From an uncultured Bacilli bacterium (lineage in GTDB: Bacteria > Bacillota_I > Bacilli_A > RF39 > UBA660): 46,647 nucleotides of DNA. Where the stretch lies: contig CAKOID010000001.1 in the NCBI GenBank assembly GCA_934086355.1, positions 1 through 46,647 on the forward strand, in the 5' to 3' direction. Numbering within the stretch: the stretch's first letter is position 1; every line of letters starts with the position of its first letter. Made by a program: the position numbers and the translations under genes. Under the pieces are notes generated by a model. That model made no database searches. It saw only the letters and a list, made by a program, of their open reading frames with translations, and was not told where the DNA came from. This document shows positions 25,678 to 33,159 of this stretch, piece by piece.

Positions 25678-26310
25678 ATGCATTTAATAGCACATAGAGG
25701 GCTAACTAATAACAATATACGTGAAAATACTTTAAAAGCGTTTAAAAATGCTTTAAACAACAATTATGACGGTATAGAACTAGATATAAGAAAAACAAAA
25801 GATAATATTATAGTAGTATTACATGATAAATATATTAATAGAACTAGTAATGGAGTAGGGAATATAAATAAAATAACATATAAAGAAGTATTAAAATATA
25901 ACTTCGGTACAAAAACCAATAAAAGTAAAATACCAACTTTAAAAGAAACAATAAAAAATATAAGTAACACTAATATATTTATAGAATTAAAAGAAAGTAT
26001 TGATAAAGAAGAATTAAATAATATATTAAAATTAAATAAAACTAACAAATATTATATAATGAGTTTTAATAAAAAATATATAGATAATTTAATAGGTATA
26101 GAATATAATTTAGGTTTAATAAATTATGTATTTAATAGTGTGATAGATTATAGTAACTATAAATTTATATTAATATTAGAAGATTTATTCAATAAAGATA
26201 TATATGATTATTTTAATAATATAGATTTGGAGGTTGTTATTTATAATATTGGAAATAATATTAGTTTAAAAAACAAAGAATTATTTAATAATATAAAGTA
26301 TATTGTTTGA
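25678..26310 (+). CDS. Glycerophosphodiester phosphodiesterase
   Basis: A 210-aa cytoplasmic GDPD-family enzyme that splits glycerophosphodiesters into glycerol 3-phosphate and an alcohol. His6-Arg7-Gly8, Glu16-Asn17, Glu34 and Asp36 (GIELDI) and His49 form the metal site and catalytic pair, in the usual order. 'IFIELKES' is the later conserved Glu segment. It is about 30 residues shorter than typical because the C-terminal part of the TIM barrel is compact. Its translation start is locked in the terminator hairpin above. Confidence 0.85.
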   Translation: MHLIAHRGLTNNNIRENTLKAFKNALNNNYDGIELDIRKTKDNIIVVLHDKYINRTSNGVGNINKITYKEVLKYNFGTKTNKSKIPTLKETIKNISNTNIFIELKESIDKEELNNILKLNKTNKYYIMSFNKKYIDNLIGIEYNLGLINYVFNSVIDYSNYKFILILEDLFNKDIYDYFNNIDLEVVIYNIGNNISLKNKELFNNIKYIV

Positions 26311-26359
26311 TTATAATTAATATTTTTATAAAAAATTGTCAAAAAAAGTTATATAATTG

Positions 26360-26388
26360 TTGCACCATATTCTTTTTCTTGTTATAAT
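26360..26388 (+). promoter_or_regulatory. Promoter of rpsU
   Basis: TTGCAC (26360-26365), 17-bp spacer, TATAAT (26383-26388). Confidence 0.75.
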
Positions 26389-26419
26389 AAGTTAGGAAAT
26401 TGAAGGGAGGGAAAGTTAA

Positions 26420-26611
26420 ATGACTAAAGTAGAAGTAAAAAATGGTAACGTTGATAATGCATTAAAAAGATTTAAAATTAAAGTTGCTAAAAGCGGAGTC
26501 CCTTCTGAACTAAAAAAACATAAAGAATATAAAAAACCTGGAGTTAAAAGACGTGAAGCAAAAAAAGAAATGATTAAAAATTCACGTAAGAGAAACAAAA
26601 GAAATAGATAA
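26420..26611 (+). CDS. rpsU: Ribosomal protein S21
   Basis: A 63-aa basic protein with the S21 pattern 'VEVKNG.VDNALKRFK.KVAKSGVPSELKKHKEYKKPGVKRREAKKE'. Length is normal. It has a very strong ribosome binding site (AAGGGAGGG) and its own promoter. The following gene is yqeY, as in B. subtilis and most Firmicutes. Confidence 0.95.
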   Translation: MTKVEVKNGNVDNALKRFKIKVAKSGVPSELKKHKEYKKPGVKRREAKKEMIKNSRKRNKRNR

Positions 26612-26615
26612 TTTT

Positions 26616-26645
26616 AAAGTGGTTATATTTTTATAAGCACTTTTT
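26616..26645 (+). terminator. Terminator of rpsU
   Basis: A 12-bp interrupted stem (one G-G mismatch) from 26616 to 26643 with a 4-T loop and a T-run. Transcripts reading through reach yqeY. Confidence 0.65.
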
Positions 26646-26667
26646 ATATAATAGAAAGAGTGATAAT

Positions 26668-27111
26668 ATGTTTGATAATATAAAAAAAGATTTAATTAGT
26701 GCAATGAAAGAACAAGATAAATTTAAATTATCTGTATTACGTATGTTAAAAAGTGCTCTACAAGCAGAAGAAATAAATAAAAAAAGTGAATTAACTGATG
26801 ATGAAGTTTTAAATGTTATAAAAAAACAAGTAAAAGTTAGAAATGCATCTTTAGAAGAATATAAAGAATATGGTAGAAATGATTTAGCAGATAATCTAGA
26901 AAAAGAAATAGAAATACTTAAAACTTATTTACCAGAAGAATTATCTCATGATGAATTAATTAAAATTATTGATGAACAATTTAATGTAATTAATCCTACA
27001 AGTGTAAAAGATATGGGCAAAGTTATTAAAGCTGTTTCTAGTGTAATTGGTACACGTGCTGATATGAGCGAAGTAAGTAAGATTGTAAAAGACAAAATTA
27101 ATAATTTGTAA
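26668..27111 (+). CDS. yqeY: YqeY/GatB-tail family protein
   Basis: A 147-aa helical protein matching YqeY: 'KDLISAMKEQDKFKLSVLRMLKSALQAEEI', 'VIKKQVKVRNASLEEYKEYGRNDLA' and 'LPEELSHDEL'. The family shares the tail domain of the GatB tRNA amidotransferase subunit and is suspected to bind tRNA, but its function is not established. It follows rpsU, the conserved neighbour. It may use a promoter at 26645-26655 (TATAAT). Confidence 0.9.
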   Translation: MFDNIKKDLISAMKEQDKFKLSVLRMLKSALQAEEINKKSELTDDEVLNVIKKQVKVRNASLEEYKEYGRNDLADNLEKEIEILKTYLPEELSHDELIKIIDEQFNVINPTSVKDMGKVIKAVSSVIGTRADMSEVSKIVKDKINNL

Positions 27112-27117
27112 AAATAA

Positions 27118-27146
27118 AAAACTGAGTTAATTGATAATTCAGTTTT
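27118..27146. terminator. Shared terminator of yqeY and convergent small gene
   Basis: Arms 27118-27128 and 27136-27146 pair over 11 bp (one G-U) with A-rich and T-rich flanks. It serves yqeY on the plus strand and the 37-aa gene on the minus strand. Confidence 0.7.
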
Positions 27147-27147
27147 A

Positions 27148-27261
27148 TTATCTTATAAAATAAATTAATAAACTAGCTACCATACTACCTACCATAGCAA
27201 TTAACATAATCCAAACTAATATTTTAGCAGCTATATTCTTATTCTTTTTATTTTTAGCCAT
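27148..27261 (-). CDS. Small single-span membrane protein (DUF4044-like)
   Basis: A 37-aa protein: basic cytoplasmic N-terminus (MAKNKKNKN), then one hydrophobic helix ending IYFIR. Start 27261 is preferred over the adjacent in-frame ATG at 27264 because AGGTGA (27271-27266) is better spaced for it. Size and layout resemble DUF4044 proteins of Bacilli (MAKK... followed by one helix), of unknown function. It is too short for routine gene callers and convergent with yqeY. Confidence 0.6.
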   Translation of the reverse strand: MAKNKKNKNIAAKILVWIMLIAMVGSMVASLLIYFIR

Positions 27262-27340
27262 CATTTCACCTCAACATACTAATTATACTAAATTATGAAT
27301 AATAAATAAAGTATTTTAATAATATTTATTAGGTGATGGT

Positions 27341-27934
27341 ATGAAATATATTAAGGTTAGTTACAAAAAATATAGTAAAATTTATAATATAATATTATTA
27401 AGTATATCAATAAGTATTACATTAGGATTAATATTATCATTTTGTTTAGATAAAGAATTAGTTAGTAATATATATAACTATTTTTTAAATCATGTTAATA
27501 ATTATAAAATAAATATTTTTAATAATATAGTATATCCAATAATAATATATACTAGTGTATTTATATTATCGTTAACATTAATAGGTAGTTTTATACCTTT
27601 TTTAATGATTATAATAGAAAATATTAGTATTGGATTATTACTAGGTATAATATTAAGAATTAAAGCTATAAAAGGCCTATTATTTGGTATTATATATTTT
27701 GCATTGACTAAATTACTATATATTATAATATTAATATATTTAACAATTAATATATATAAATTTATTAGAATATTTTTATTAAATATTAAGAAAAAAGAAA
27801 ATATTAGTATATATAATTTATATTCAAATATAATAATTAAAACTTTATGTTGTATTATAACAATAACTTTATATAATATTATTATGTTATTTATAGGACC
27901 ACATATATTTGAAATGTTTAATTTTCTAATATAA
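27341..27934 (+). CDS. spoIIM: SpoIIM-like membrane protein
   Basis: A 197-aa protein with about five membrane segments. The pattern 'SLTLIGSFIPFLMIIIENISIGLLLGIIL' followed by a second long hydrophobic pair and a basic C-terminal loop aligns by eye with the core of stage II sporulation protein M, part of the SpoIIDMP complex that hydrolyses septal peptidoglycan during engulfment. The sequence is diverged and very Ile-rich, so similarity may partly reflect composition. Other sporulation-type genes in the window raise the chance. It is a single gene with the ribosome binding site AGGTGATG. Confidence 0.5.
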   Translation: MKYIKVSYKKYSKIYNIILLSISISITLGLILSFCLDKELVSNIYNYFLNHVNNYKINIFNNIVYPIIIYTSVFILSLTLIGSFIPFLMIIIENISIGLLLGIILRIKAIKGLLFGIIYFALTKLLYIIILIYLTINIYKFIRIFLLNIKKKENISIYNLYSNIIIKTLCCIITITLYNIIMLFIGPHIFEMFNFLI

Positions 27935-27938
27935 TTAA

Positions 27939-27967
27939 TTTACAAAAGTAGAAAAATTTAGTACAAT
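27939..27967 (+). promoter_or_regulatory. Promoter of mnmA
   Basis: TTTACA (27939-27944), 17-bp spacer, TACAAT (27962-27967). Confidence 0.6.
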
Positions 27968-27983
27968 ATCTTTGGTGATTTAG

Positions 27984-29090
27984 ATGTCAAAAGTAGTAAT
28001 TGGAATGAGTGGTGGAGTAGATAGTTCAGTAGCTGCTTACCTACTTCAAAAAGAAGGCTATGAAGTTATAGGATTATTTATGCGTAATTGGGACAGTATG
28101 ATTAATAATGATATAAACGGTAATCCTACTTTGAATAATAATATATGTCCTCAAGAACAAGATTATAATGACGCTTTAGAAGTATGTAATAAATTAGGAA
28201 TAGAATTACATAGAATAGATTTTATTAAAGAATATTGGGATAATGTTTTTACTTATTTTTTAAATGAATTAAAGCTTGGAAGAACTCCTAACCCAGATTT
28301 AATGTGTAATAAGTACATTAAGTTTGATTTATTTGTTAAAGAAGCTAAAAGATTGGGTGCAGATTATATTGCAACAGGTCATTATGCTAAAATTGAAGGA
28401 AATAAACTTTTAAGAGCTAAAGATTTAAATAAAGATCAGACATATTTTTTAGCACAAGTAAGTGCTAATCAACTAAAAAACGTTATTTTTCCATTAGGTG
28501 AAATAACTAAACCAGAAGTACGTGAAATTGCAGAAAAAATTGGCCTTTCAACCGCTAAAAAGAAAGATTCTACAGGAATATGTTTTATAGGTGAAAGAAA
28601 TTATCAAAAATTTATACAGAATTATTTAAAACCAAATCCAGGTGATATAATTGATGTCGATACAAAAGAAGTTATTGGAAAACATACAGGACTTATGAAT
28701 TATACAATTGGTCAAAGAAGAAACGTTGGAATAAGCGGAAATCCCGAAAAACATTTTGTAGTAGGAAAAAACGTTAAAGATAACATCTTATATGTAGCAT
28801 TTGGAGACGATCCAGAAACTCTTTACAGCGATTCATGTATAATTGATAATATAAATTTCATATCATCAAAACATCCAGCATTTTGTACAGCAAAATTTAG
28901 ATATAGAGGTCCAGATTTCGAAGTTTCTTTAGAATATTTAGATAATGATGAAATATTAGTTAGATATCCTAGTGGCGTTCCTGCTGTTACTCCAGGTCAA
29001 GCATGTGTTTTATATTTAGGTAGAGAATGTTTGGGTAGTGGAATAATAAAAGAAGTAAGAAAAAATGATAAAAAATTATGGTATTTATAA
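27984..29090 (+). CDS. mnmA: tRNA-specific 2-thiouridylase
   Basis: A 368-aa enzyme that thiolates U34 of Lys, Glu and Gln tRNAs. The PP-loop SGGVDSS is near the N-terminus. The catalytic Cys108 (DLMCN) and Cys200 (GICFIG) are both present, and 'GRTPNPD' and 'TGHYAK' are typical. A C-terminal beta-barrel ('GQACVLY') completes the fold. The sulfur donor (a cysteine desulfurase) is not in this window. It ends in a good terminator. Confidence 0.95.
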   Translation: MSKVVIGMSGGVDSSVAAYLLQKEGYEVIGLFMRNWDSMINNDINGNPTLNNNICPQEQDYNDALEVCNKLGIELHRIDFIKEYWDNVFTYFLNELKLGRTPNPDLMCNKYIKFDLFVKEAKRLGADYIATGHYAKIEGNKLLRAKDLNKDQTYFLAQVSANQLKNVIFPLGEITKPEVREIAEKIGLSTAKKKDSTGICFIGERNYQKFIQNYLKPNPGDIIDVDTKEVIGKHTGLMNYTIGQRRNVGISGNPEKHFVVGKNVKDNILYVAFGDDPETLYSDSCIIDNINFISSKHPAFCTAKFRYRGPDFEVSLEYLDNDEILVRYPSGVPAVTPGQACVLYLGRECLGSGIIKEVRKNDKKLWYL

Positions 29091-29099
29091 AATATAATT

Positions 29100-29125
29100 G
29101 AAGATAATAATTTTGTCTTCTTTTT
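29100..29125 (+). terminator. Terminator of mnmA
   Basis: GAAGATAA (29100-29107) pairs with TTGTCTTC (29113-29120; one U-G), then five T. Confidence 0.8.
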
Positions 29126-29137
29126 CTTTACTTTTAC

Positions 29138-29167
29138 TTGACAATTAAGTGTCTAATGGGCTACAAT
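29138..29167 (+). promoter_or_regulatory. Promoter of HTH protein gene
   Basis: TTGACA (29138-29143), 18-bp spacer, TACAAT (29162-29167). Confidence 0.7.
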
Positions 29168-29201
29168 TAATATGTAAAGAACATAAGAGAGTAGGGATAA
29201 C

Positions 29202-29966
29202 ATGGAAGAAATAAAAGAATTATTAAATAATTTAGGTATATCAAAAGTTAAATTAGCTAAATACTTAGGTGTATCAAGACAAATGGTATATAATTATCTA
29301 GAATTAGATAGTATTGATAAATGGCCAAAAGAAAAAAGAATTTTATTATATAAATTATTAAATATAGAAGATGGTAGCAATGAAACTATAAATAAAATAA
29401 AAGTTAATACTGATTATATGGAAGCCGTTGAAGAAAGATTAACTAATACAAATAGATTAAATTTTGATTTAATTGATACAAAAGGATTAAATAAAAAAAG
29501 TGCAACACTATTATCAGACTTTACATTTTTATTAAAAGAAAAATTATCAGAAACTTATTCTGAGGAAAATTATTATGTTATAGAATATCTATATCATTTA
29601 TTACAATCAGTTGACAATATCCCAGAATTTAAATATTTATTAGGATATGTTAGTAAGGCTACTGGATTTACTAAGCCAAATGAATTTGCTTTTAATGAAG
29701 ATAAACAATTTATGTTTGAAGGTATAATCCACTCCGCTTTCACTCTTTATAATAGTGGGGGAGCTTCAAAAAGTAAGGTAATAGTATCTCGTGATAGATT
29801 CGTTCAAGAAATTGAAGCACGTAATGAAGAAAAATTATCTAGAACACAACAACTAAATACAGTTAGAATACAAGCATTAAGAGAACTTGGATATAATGAA
29901 ATAAACGCATCAAATGCTGCAGAAGTTTTTGAAAAGATTGCTGAAATACAATCAAGAGGTGTATAA
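29202..29966 (+). CDS. Helix-turn-helix protein of unknown function
   Basis: A 254-aa protein. Residues ~4-50 form an XRE-like helix-turn-helix (LGISKVKLAKYLGVSRQMVYNYLE). The rest is mostly helical without a recognisable domain; it contains 'LGYVSKATGFTKPNEFAFNEDKQFMFEG' and a C-terminal 'IQALRELGYNEINASNAAEVFEKIAEI' that resembles a second small helical DNA- or protein-binding unit. It has a strong promoter of its own and stands alone. I do not recognise the family. It is probably a transcriptional regulator. Confidence 0.65.
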   Translation: MEEIKELLNNLGISKVKLAKYLGVSRQMVYNYLELDSIDKWPKEKRILLYKLLNIEDGSNETINKIKVNTDYMEAVEERLTNTNRLNFDLIDTKGLNKKSATLLSDFTFLLKEKLSETYSEENYYVIEYLYHLLQSVDNIPEFKYLLGYVSKATGFTKPNEFAFNEDKQFMFEGIIHSAFTLYNSGGASKSKVIVSRDRFVQEIEARNEEKLSRTQQLNTVRIQALRELGYNEINASNAAEVFEKIAEIQSRGV

Positions 29967-30193
29967 TTCTCTATCTAAAATAGATTTATCTTGAACTTCA
30001 TATAATATATATTATGTTAACTTCTATATTTTGGAATAAAACATGATTAGTTGATAATCTAATCTAATATATAAATAATGATCAATAATCTATAAATTAT
30101 TTATTATTACTCTATTAAATGTATAAGAAAACAATACTCTATCAATCTAAGTATTGTTTTTTCTTTTGAATATTTTTTTTAATAATATTTCAT
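29967..30193. other. Gene-free interval, 227 bp
   Basis: The interval holds no coding frame that I can support. It contains a 14-bp palindrome within TATAATATATATTATG and AT-only stretches. The hairpin AAACAATACT (30128-30137)/AGTATTGTTT (30150-30159) with a T-run can end the HTH gene transcript and perhaps that of the convergent transporter. Confidence 0.6.
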
Positions 30194-30949
30194 TTAAGTA
30201 AATAATAAACTTATTATAAAAAATATTATTCCTATAATAAAACCTATATAAATATATTTATTATTTTTATTTGAATATTTTAATGATTCTTTTAAAATAT
30301 CATTTATTGCTAAACTAATCATTATACCAGCGACTAATATAAATATTACATTTAATATTGTATTATTAATATATTTATATAAAAATAGATAAGCTAATAT
30401 TGCTCCTAATGGTTCAGATAAACCACTTATTAGAGTAGTTTTAATTGCCTTCCCTACTTTGCGAGTAGAGTAGTAGATTGGAACTCCAATACATATACCT
30501 TCAGGTATATTATGCAACGTTATCGCAATAGCAACTTTTAAACCTAACTTTAAATCATTTGAACTTGTAAGAAATGTTATAATCCCTTCAGGTATGTTAT
30601 GTAACATTAATACTATTGCACTTATTATTCCTAATTTATAAAGACTACTCCCCTTCTCTTCTAACCTATTAATAATATAATTAGAAAATTTAATTAATAA
30701 AATTCCAATAATAAATACTATAATAGACAATATTAAACCATTAAATTTATGTTTTAATAATAAATAGAAAAAAGAATGGGGTATTAAATCAAAAATACTT
30801 ATAAGCATCATGACCATAGCACTAAAACTTAAACTAATACTTAAAAATCTATTAATATTTTTTACTTTAATAAAGATAAATAAACAACCTAACATGGTTG
30901 ATAAACCAGCAATAGTACTTATTAAAAAAGCATAATAAAAATTATTCAT
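30194..30949 (-). CDS. zupT: ZIP-family divalent metal transporter
   Basis: A 251-aa membrane protein of the ZIP family (ZupT-like), importing zinc or related metals. About eight helices are visible. Two helices contain the metal-site motif HNIPEG (in 'LMLHNIPEGIITF' and 'ITLHNIPEGICIGVP'), the signature of the translocation path. 'GLSEPLGA' is the conserved loop after them. ATG 30949 is chosen over GTG 30958. No metal-regulator gene is next to it; the adjacent gene on the same strand encodes a kinase-like protein 40 bp upstream. Confidence 0.88.
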   Translation of the reverse strand: MNNFYYAFLISTIAGLSTMLGCLFIFIKVKNINRFLSISLSFSAMVMMLISIFDLIPHSFFYLLLKHKFNGLILSIIVFIIGILLIKFSNYIINRLEEKGSSLYKLGIISAIVLMLHNIPEGIITFLTSSNDLKLGLKVAIAITLHNIPEGICIGVPIYYSTRKVGKAIKTTLISGLSEPLGAILAYLFLYKYINNTILNVIFILVAGIMISLAINDILKESLKYSNKNNKYIYIGFIIGIIFFIISLLFT

Positions 30950-30989
30950 ATATATCACAATTAATTATATGAAATATATTAAGAATTAA

Positions 30990-31649
30990 TTATAAAACTT
31001 TACTTAATGTCTTAATATCTCCTACTCTATTAATTTCTTTTTTGTTTATTTCCTCTAAAATATAAATTAATTGTTTTATATTTGTAATTAACATTTTAAT
31101 ACTATTAATATTATTAAAATTAATGTTATATTTTTTTAAATTTAAATAAGTTAGTAATAACATTGTTAGACTTTCAACATTAATATTATATAAGTCATCA
31201 TAAGTGTATAAGGTACCGTATTCATCAGTATCTATAATATTTATTTCTTTTTTTGAGTTATCAAATAAAATATTTCCATCATGTAAATCTAATATTCTTA
31301 TATTATTTAGAGATAAAATTTTTAAATCATCTTCTAATTTTAAAAAACTATTTAACAAATCTTCAATTAATGTATTTGAATTTAATTTTTGAAAAACTAT
31401 TCCATCTTTTTTATACATAGTATATCCTATTAATCTATTTTTTAAATATATATTTTCTATAGGTGTTACAAAATATGAAGTATTTAATTTAGCCATTTTT
31501 TCTAATTTTTCTTCAAAAAAAACATCTTTAGGATTACAAAATATTTTTAATAATAATTTATTATTATCAGAATATATAGTAGATGTACCACCTTCATCAT
31601 TGAATATTTTATAATTTTTATTTAAATATTTTTTGCTTTTTATATTCAT
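30990..31649 (-). CDS. Small protein kinase-like/phosphotransferase protein
   Basis: A 219-aa protein beginning MNIKSKKYL after an AAAAGGAG site; a longer frame to 31814 would read antisense through a separate small gene and lacks a site. The catalytic core is recognisable: Lys35 (LLLKIF), Asp121 and Asn126 in DLHDGNILFD, and Asp140/Asp142 in IIDTDEYG, the APH/RIO-type order. The N-terminal lobe is short and Gly-poor (GGTSTIYS). The substrate is unknown. It lies upstream of the ZIP transporter on the same strand. Confidence 0.75.
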   Translation of the reverse strand: MNIKSKKYLNKNYKIFNDEGGTSTIYSDNNKLLLKIFCNPKDVFFEEKLEKMAKLNTSYFVTPIENIYLKNRLIGYTMYKKDGIVFQKLNSNTLIEDLLNSFLKLEDDLKILSLNNIRILDLHDGNILFDNSKKEINIIDTDEYGTLYTYDDLYNINVESLTMLLLTYLNLKKYNINFNNINSIKMLITNIKQLIYILEEINKKEINRVGDIKTLSKVL

Positions 31650-31731
31650 AAAATCTCCTTTTAATAGCCAATAATTACCATTATATATAATTAGAGTAGT
31701 AACATAATAATAGTGGGAGGTAAATAAATTT

Positions 31732-31845
31732 ATGGCTAAAAATAATGCTAGAAATAGAGCTAGAGAAACTGAAAAATGTTCAAGTTGTAAAAATAACGAA
31801 AGAGCTAGAAGCAACGCTAGATGTTCAAAAAGTAGTGCTCGTTAA
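31732..31845 (+). CDS. 37-aa Arg/Ala/Ser/Asn-rich small protein with three Cys
   Basis: A short gene with a near-consensus site GGGAGG (31715-31720) and ATG 31732. The product is MAKNNARNRARETEKCSSCK followed by a second Arg/Ala/Asn/Ser-rich half with one more Cys; the CxxC and third Cys could bind metal or form disulfides. The composition is biased in a way unlike its AT-driven neighbours, since it avoids Ile, Leu and Phe, so it is not random AT sequence. I do not recognise it; small basic Cys-containing proteins of this kind could be spore-coat or nucleic-acid-associated. A terminator follows. Confidence 0.65.
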   Translation: MAKNNARNRARETEKCSSCKNNERARSNARCSKSSAR

Positions 31846-31866
31846 TTAGTCTCTAGTTAATTTCCT

Positions 31867-31898
31867 AAAGAACTATTGATTTTTAATAGTTCTTTTCT
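31867..31898 (+). terminator. Terminator of the 37-aa gene
   Basis: AAAGAACTATT (31867-31877) pairs with AATAGTTCTTT (31885-31895), followed by a T-rich stretch. Confidence 0.75.
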
Positions 31899-31955
31899 TT
31901 TAATTTTGTATTAAATATAATATCATATATTATTAAAATAGCAAGAAAAAAATGA

Positions 31956-32822
31956 TTAGTTTCTTGGAAAATATTCCATATAATCATTTTTCAATTTTTG
32001 ATTAGTTAAATGCGTATATATTTGTGTAGTACCAATACTTTCATGCCCTAAAAATTCTTGTATTATTCTCAAATCCGCACCGTTTTCTAGCATATGAGTT
32101 GCTATACTATGTCTAAGTGTATGGGGTGATACATCTTTTTTTATTCCAGTTTCTAAAGTTCTTTTTTTAATCATTTTAAAAACACCCTGTCTAGTCATTT
32201 TTTTTCCATGATTGTTTAAATAAACATAATTATTTTGTTCTGTTTTTACTAATTTATGTCTGTAATCTTTAACATATATTTTTAAATATTTTATAGCTAA
32301 GTCATTTATTGGAACTATTCTTTCTTTACTACCCTTCCCCATTATTCTAACTATACAATCGTTTAAATCAATATTTTTAAACTCTAAATTAACTAATTCA
32401 CTAATTCTAAGTCCTGTAGCATATAAAAGTTCAAGAATAGATTTATTTCTAGCACTAAAAGCATCTTTAATTTCAATATCTAAAAGTTTATCAACTTCTT
32501 CCACAGTCAAATAAGTAGGCAGATGTTTAGATAGTTTAGGAGTATCTACTTTATCAATAGGATTAATGCTTATTTGGCCTATTTTAATATAATAATTATA
32601 AAATGTCTTGTAAGCACTCAAATAATTAGAAATACTACTAGATTCCATTTCTAACCCCGATATAAAGTTTTCTATATCTTTACTTGTAAGTTTTAAAATA
32701 TCTTTCTTTATCTCATCATTTAAATGATTTAATGCATTTAAATAAGTATCAATAGTATTTTTAGAATAATTTAAATCCATTTCTAAATATAATAAAAAAT
32801 TATTTATATATTCATCATTCAT
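31956..32822 (-). CDS. xerD: Tyrosine recombinase XerD-like
   Basis: A 288-aa site-specific recombinase that resolves chromosome dimers at dif with its partner and FtsK. The N-terminal SAM-like domain (MNDEYINNFLLYLEMDLNYSKNT) is followed by the catalytic domain with Arg139 (TGLRISEL), Lys163 (GKGSKER), His234-x-x-Arg237 (HTLRH), His260 (LGHESIGTTQIYTH) and nucleophile Tyr269. Length matches Xer recombinases rather than phage integrases, and no attachment sites are evident. The ATG at 32822 is preferred over the in-frame GTG at 32834. The FtsK partner lies elsewhere in the window. Confidence 0.88.
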   Translation of the reverse strand: MNDEYINNFLLYLEMDLNYSKNTIDTYLNALNHLNDEIKKDILKLTSKDIENFISGLEMESSSISNYLSAYKTFYNYYIKIGQISINPIDKVDTPKLSKHLPTYLTVEEVDKLLDIEIKDAFSARNKSILELLYATGLRISELVNLEFKNIDLNDCIVRIMGKGSKERIVPINDLAIKYLKIYVKDYRHKLVKTEQNNYVYLNNHGKKMTRQGVFKMIKKRTLETGIKKDVSPHTLRHSIATHMLENGADLRIIQEFLGHESIGTTQIYTHLTNQKLKNDYMEYFPRN

Positions 32823-32851
32823 AACATCATCCACTTTTCTACTACAATAAA

Positions 32852-32880
32852 ATTATAACAAAACTATATTTTTAAAACAA
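32852..32880 (-). promoter_or_regulatory. Promoter of xerD
   Basis: On the minus strand: TTGTTT (32880-32875), 17-bp spacer, TATAAT (32857-32852). Confidence 0.6.
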
Positions 32881-32954
32881 TAATATTTAATTATCATTAT
32901 TTAATTCATTTAACATTTGTTCTTTTATTTTATCAATGTCAATAAAAATTTTAT

Positions 32955-33056
32955 AAAAAAAAGAAAACCTTATCTTGAAAAAGGTTTTCATACAATGACA
33001 ACCGAGATCATTTATTGCTCGCACCACCTAGAAGTAAGAAACATTTACTAATACAA
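32955..33056 (-). ncRNA. Candidate ~100-nt small RNA
   Basis: The 337 bp between the xerD and rarA starts contain a self-standing minus-strand transcription unit. The promoter is TTGTAA (33091-33086), a 17-bp spacer and TATATA (33068-33063). The transcript would start near 33056. It has a 5-bp hairpin AGTAA/TTACT, a G/C-richer middle that contains AGGTGGTGCGAG and a CGAG...CTCG stem, then a strong terminator of GAAAACCTT/AAGGTTTTC (arms 32981-32989 and 32963-32971) and eight U. No coding frame fits. It does not match tmRNA, SRP RNA, RNase P or 6S as I know them. Confidence 0.55.
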
Positions 33057-33062
33057 CATTAA

Positions 33063-33091
33063 TATATACAAAAATTAATTTAACTTTACAA
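33063..33091 (-). promoter_or_regulatory. Promoter of candidate small RNA
   Basis: TTGTAA (33091-33086), 17-bp spacer, TATATA (33068-33063) on the minus strand. Confidence 0.5.
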
Positions 33092-33159
33092 TAAAATTTA
33101 ATAAATGAATGACTTTTAATTATAAAATTGGTAAAATAATATATAGAAAGTGTGATTAT

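Noticed and set aside
29967..30193. Extra small gene in the interval before the ZIP transporter
   Set aside because: No frame with a ribosome binding site and sensible composition is present; only palindromic AT sequence and a terminator.
31649..31814. N-terminal extension of the kinase-like protein
   Set aside because: The extension has no ribosome binding site, reads antisense to the well-supported 37-aa gene and does not match the kinase fold. The ATG at 31649 has AAAAGGAG.
32955..33056. T-box-like AGGTGGT before a hairpin in the candidate small RNA
   Set aside because: A T-box would need a specifier stem I, an ACC-bearing antiterminator and a downstream amino-acid gene. None is present, and the terminator ends before xerD.
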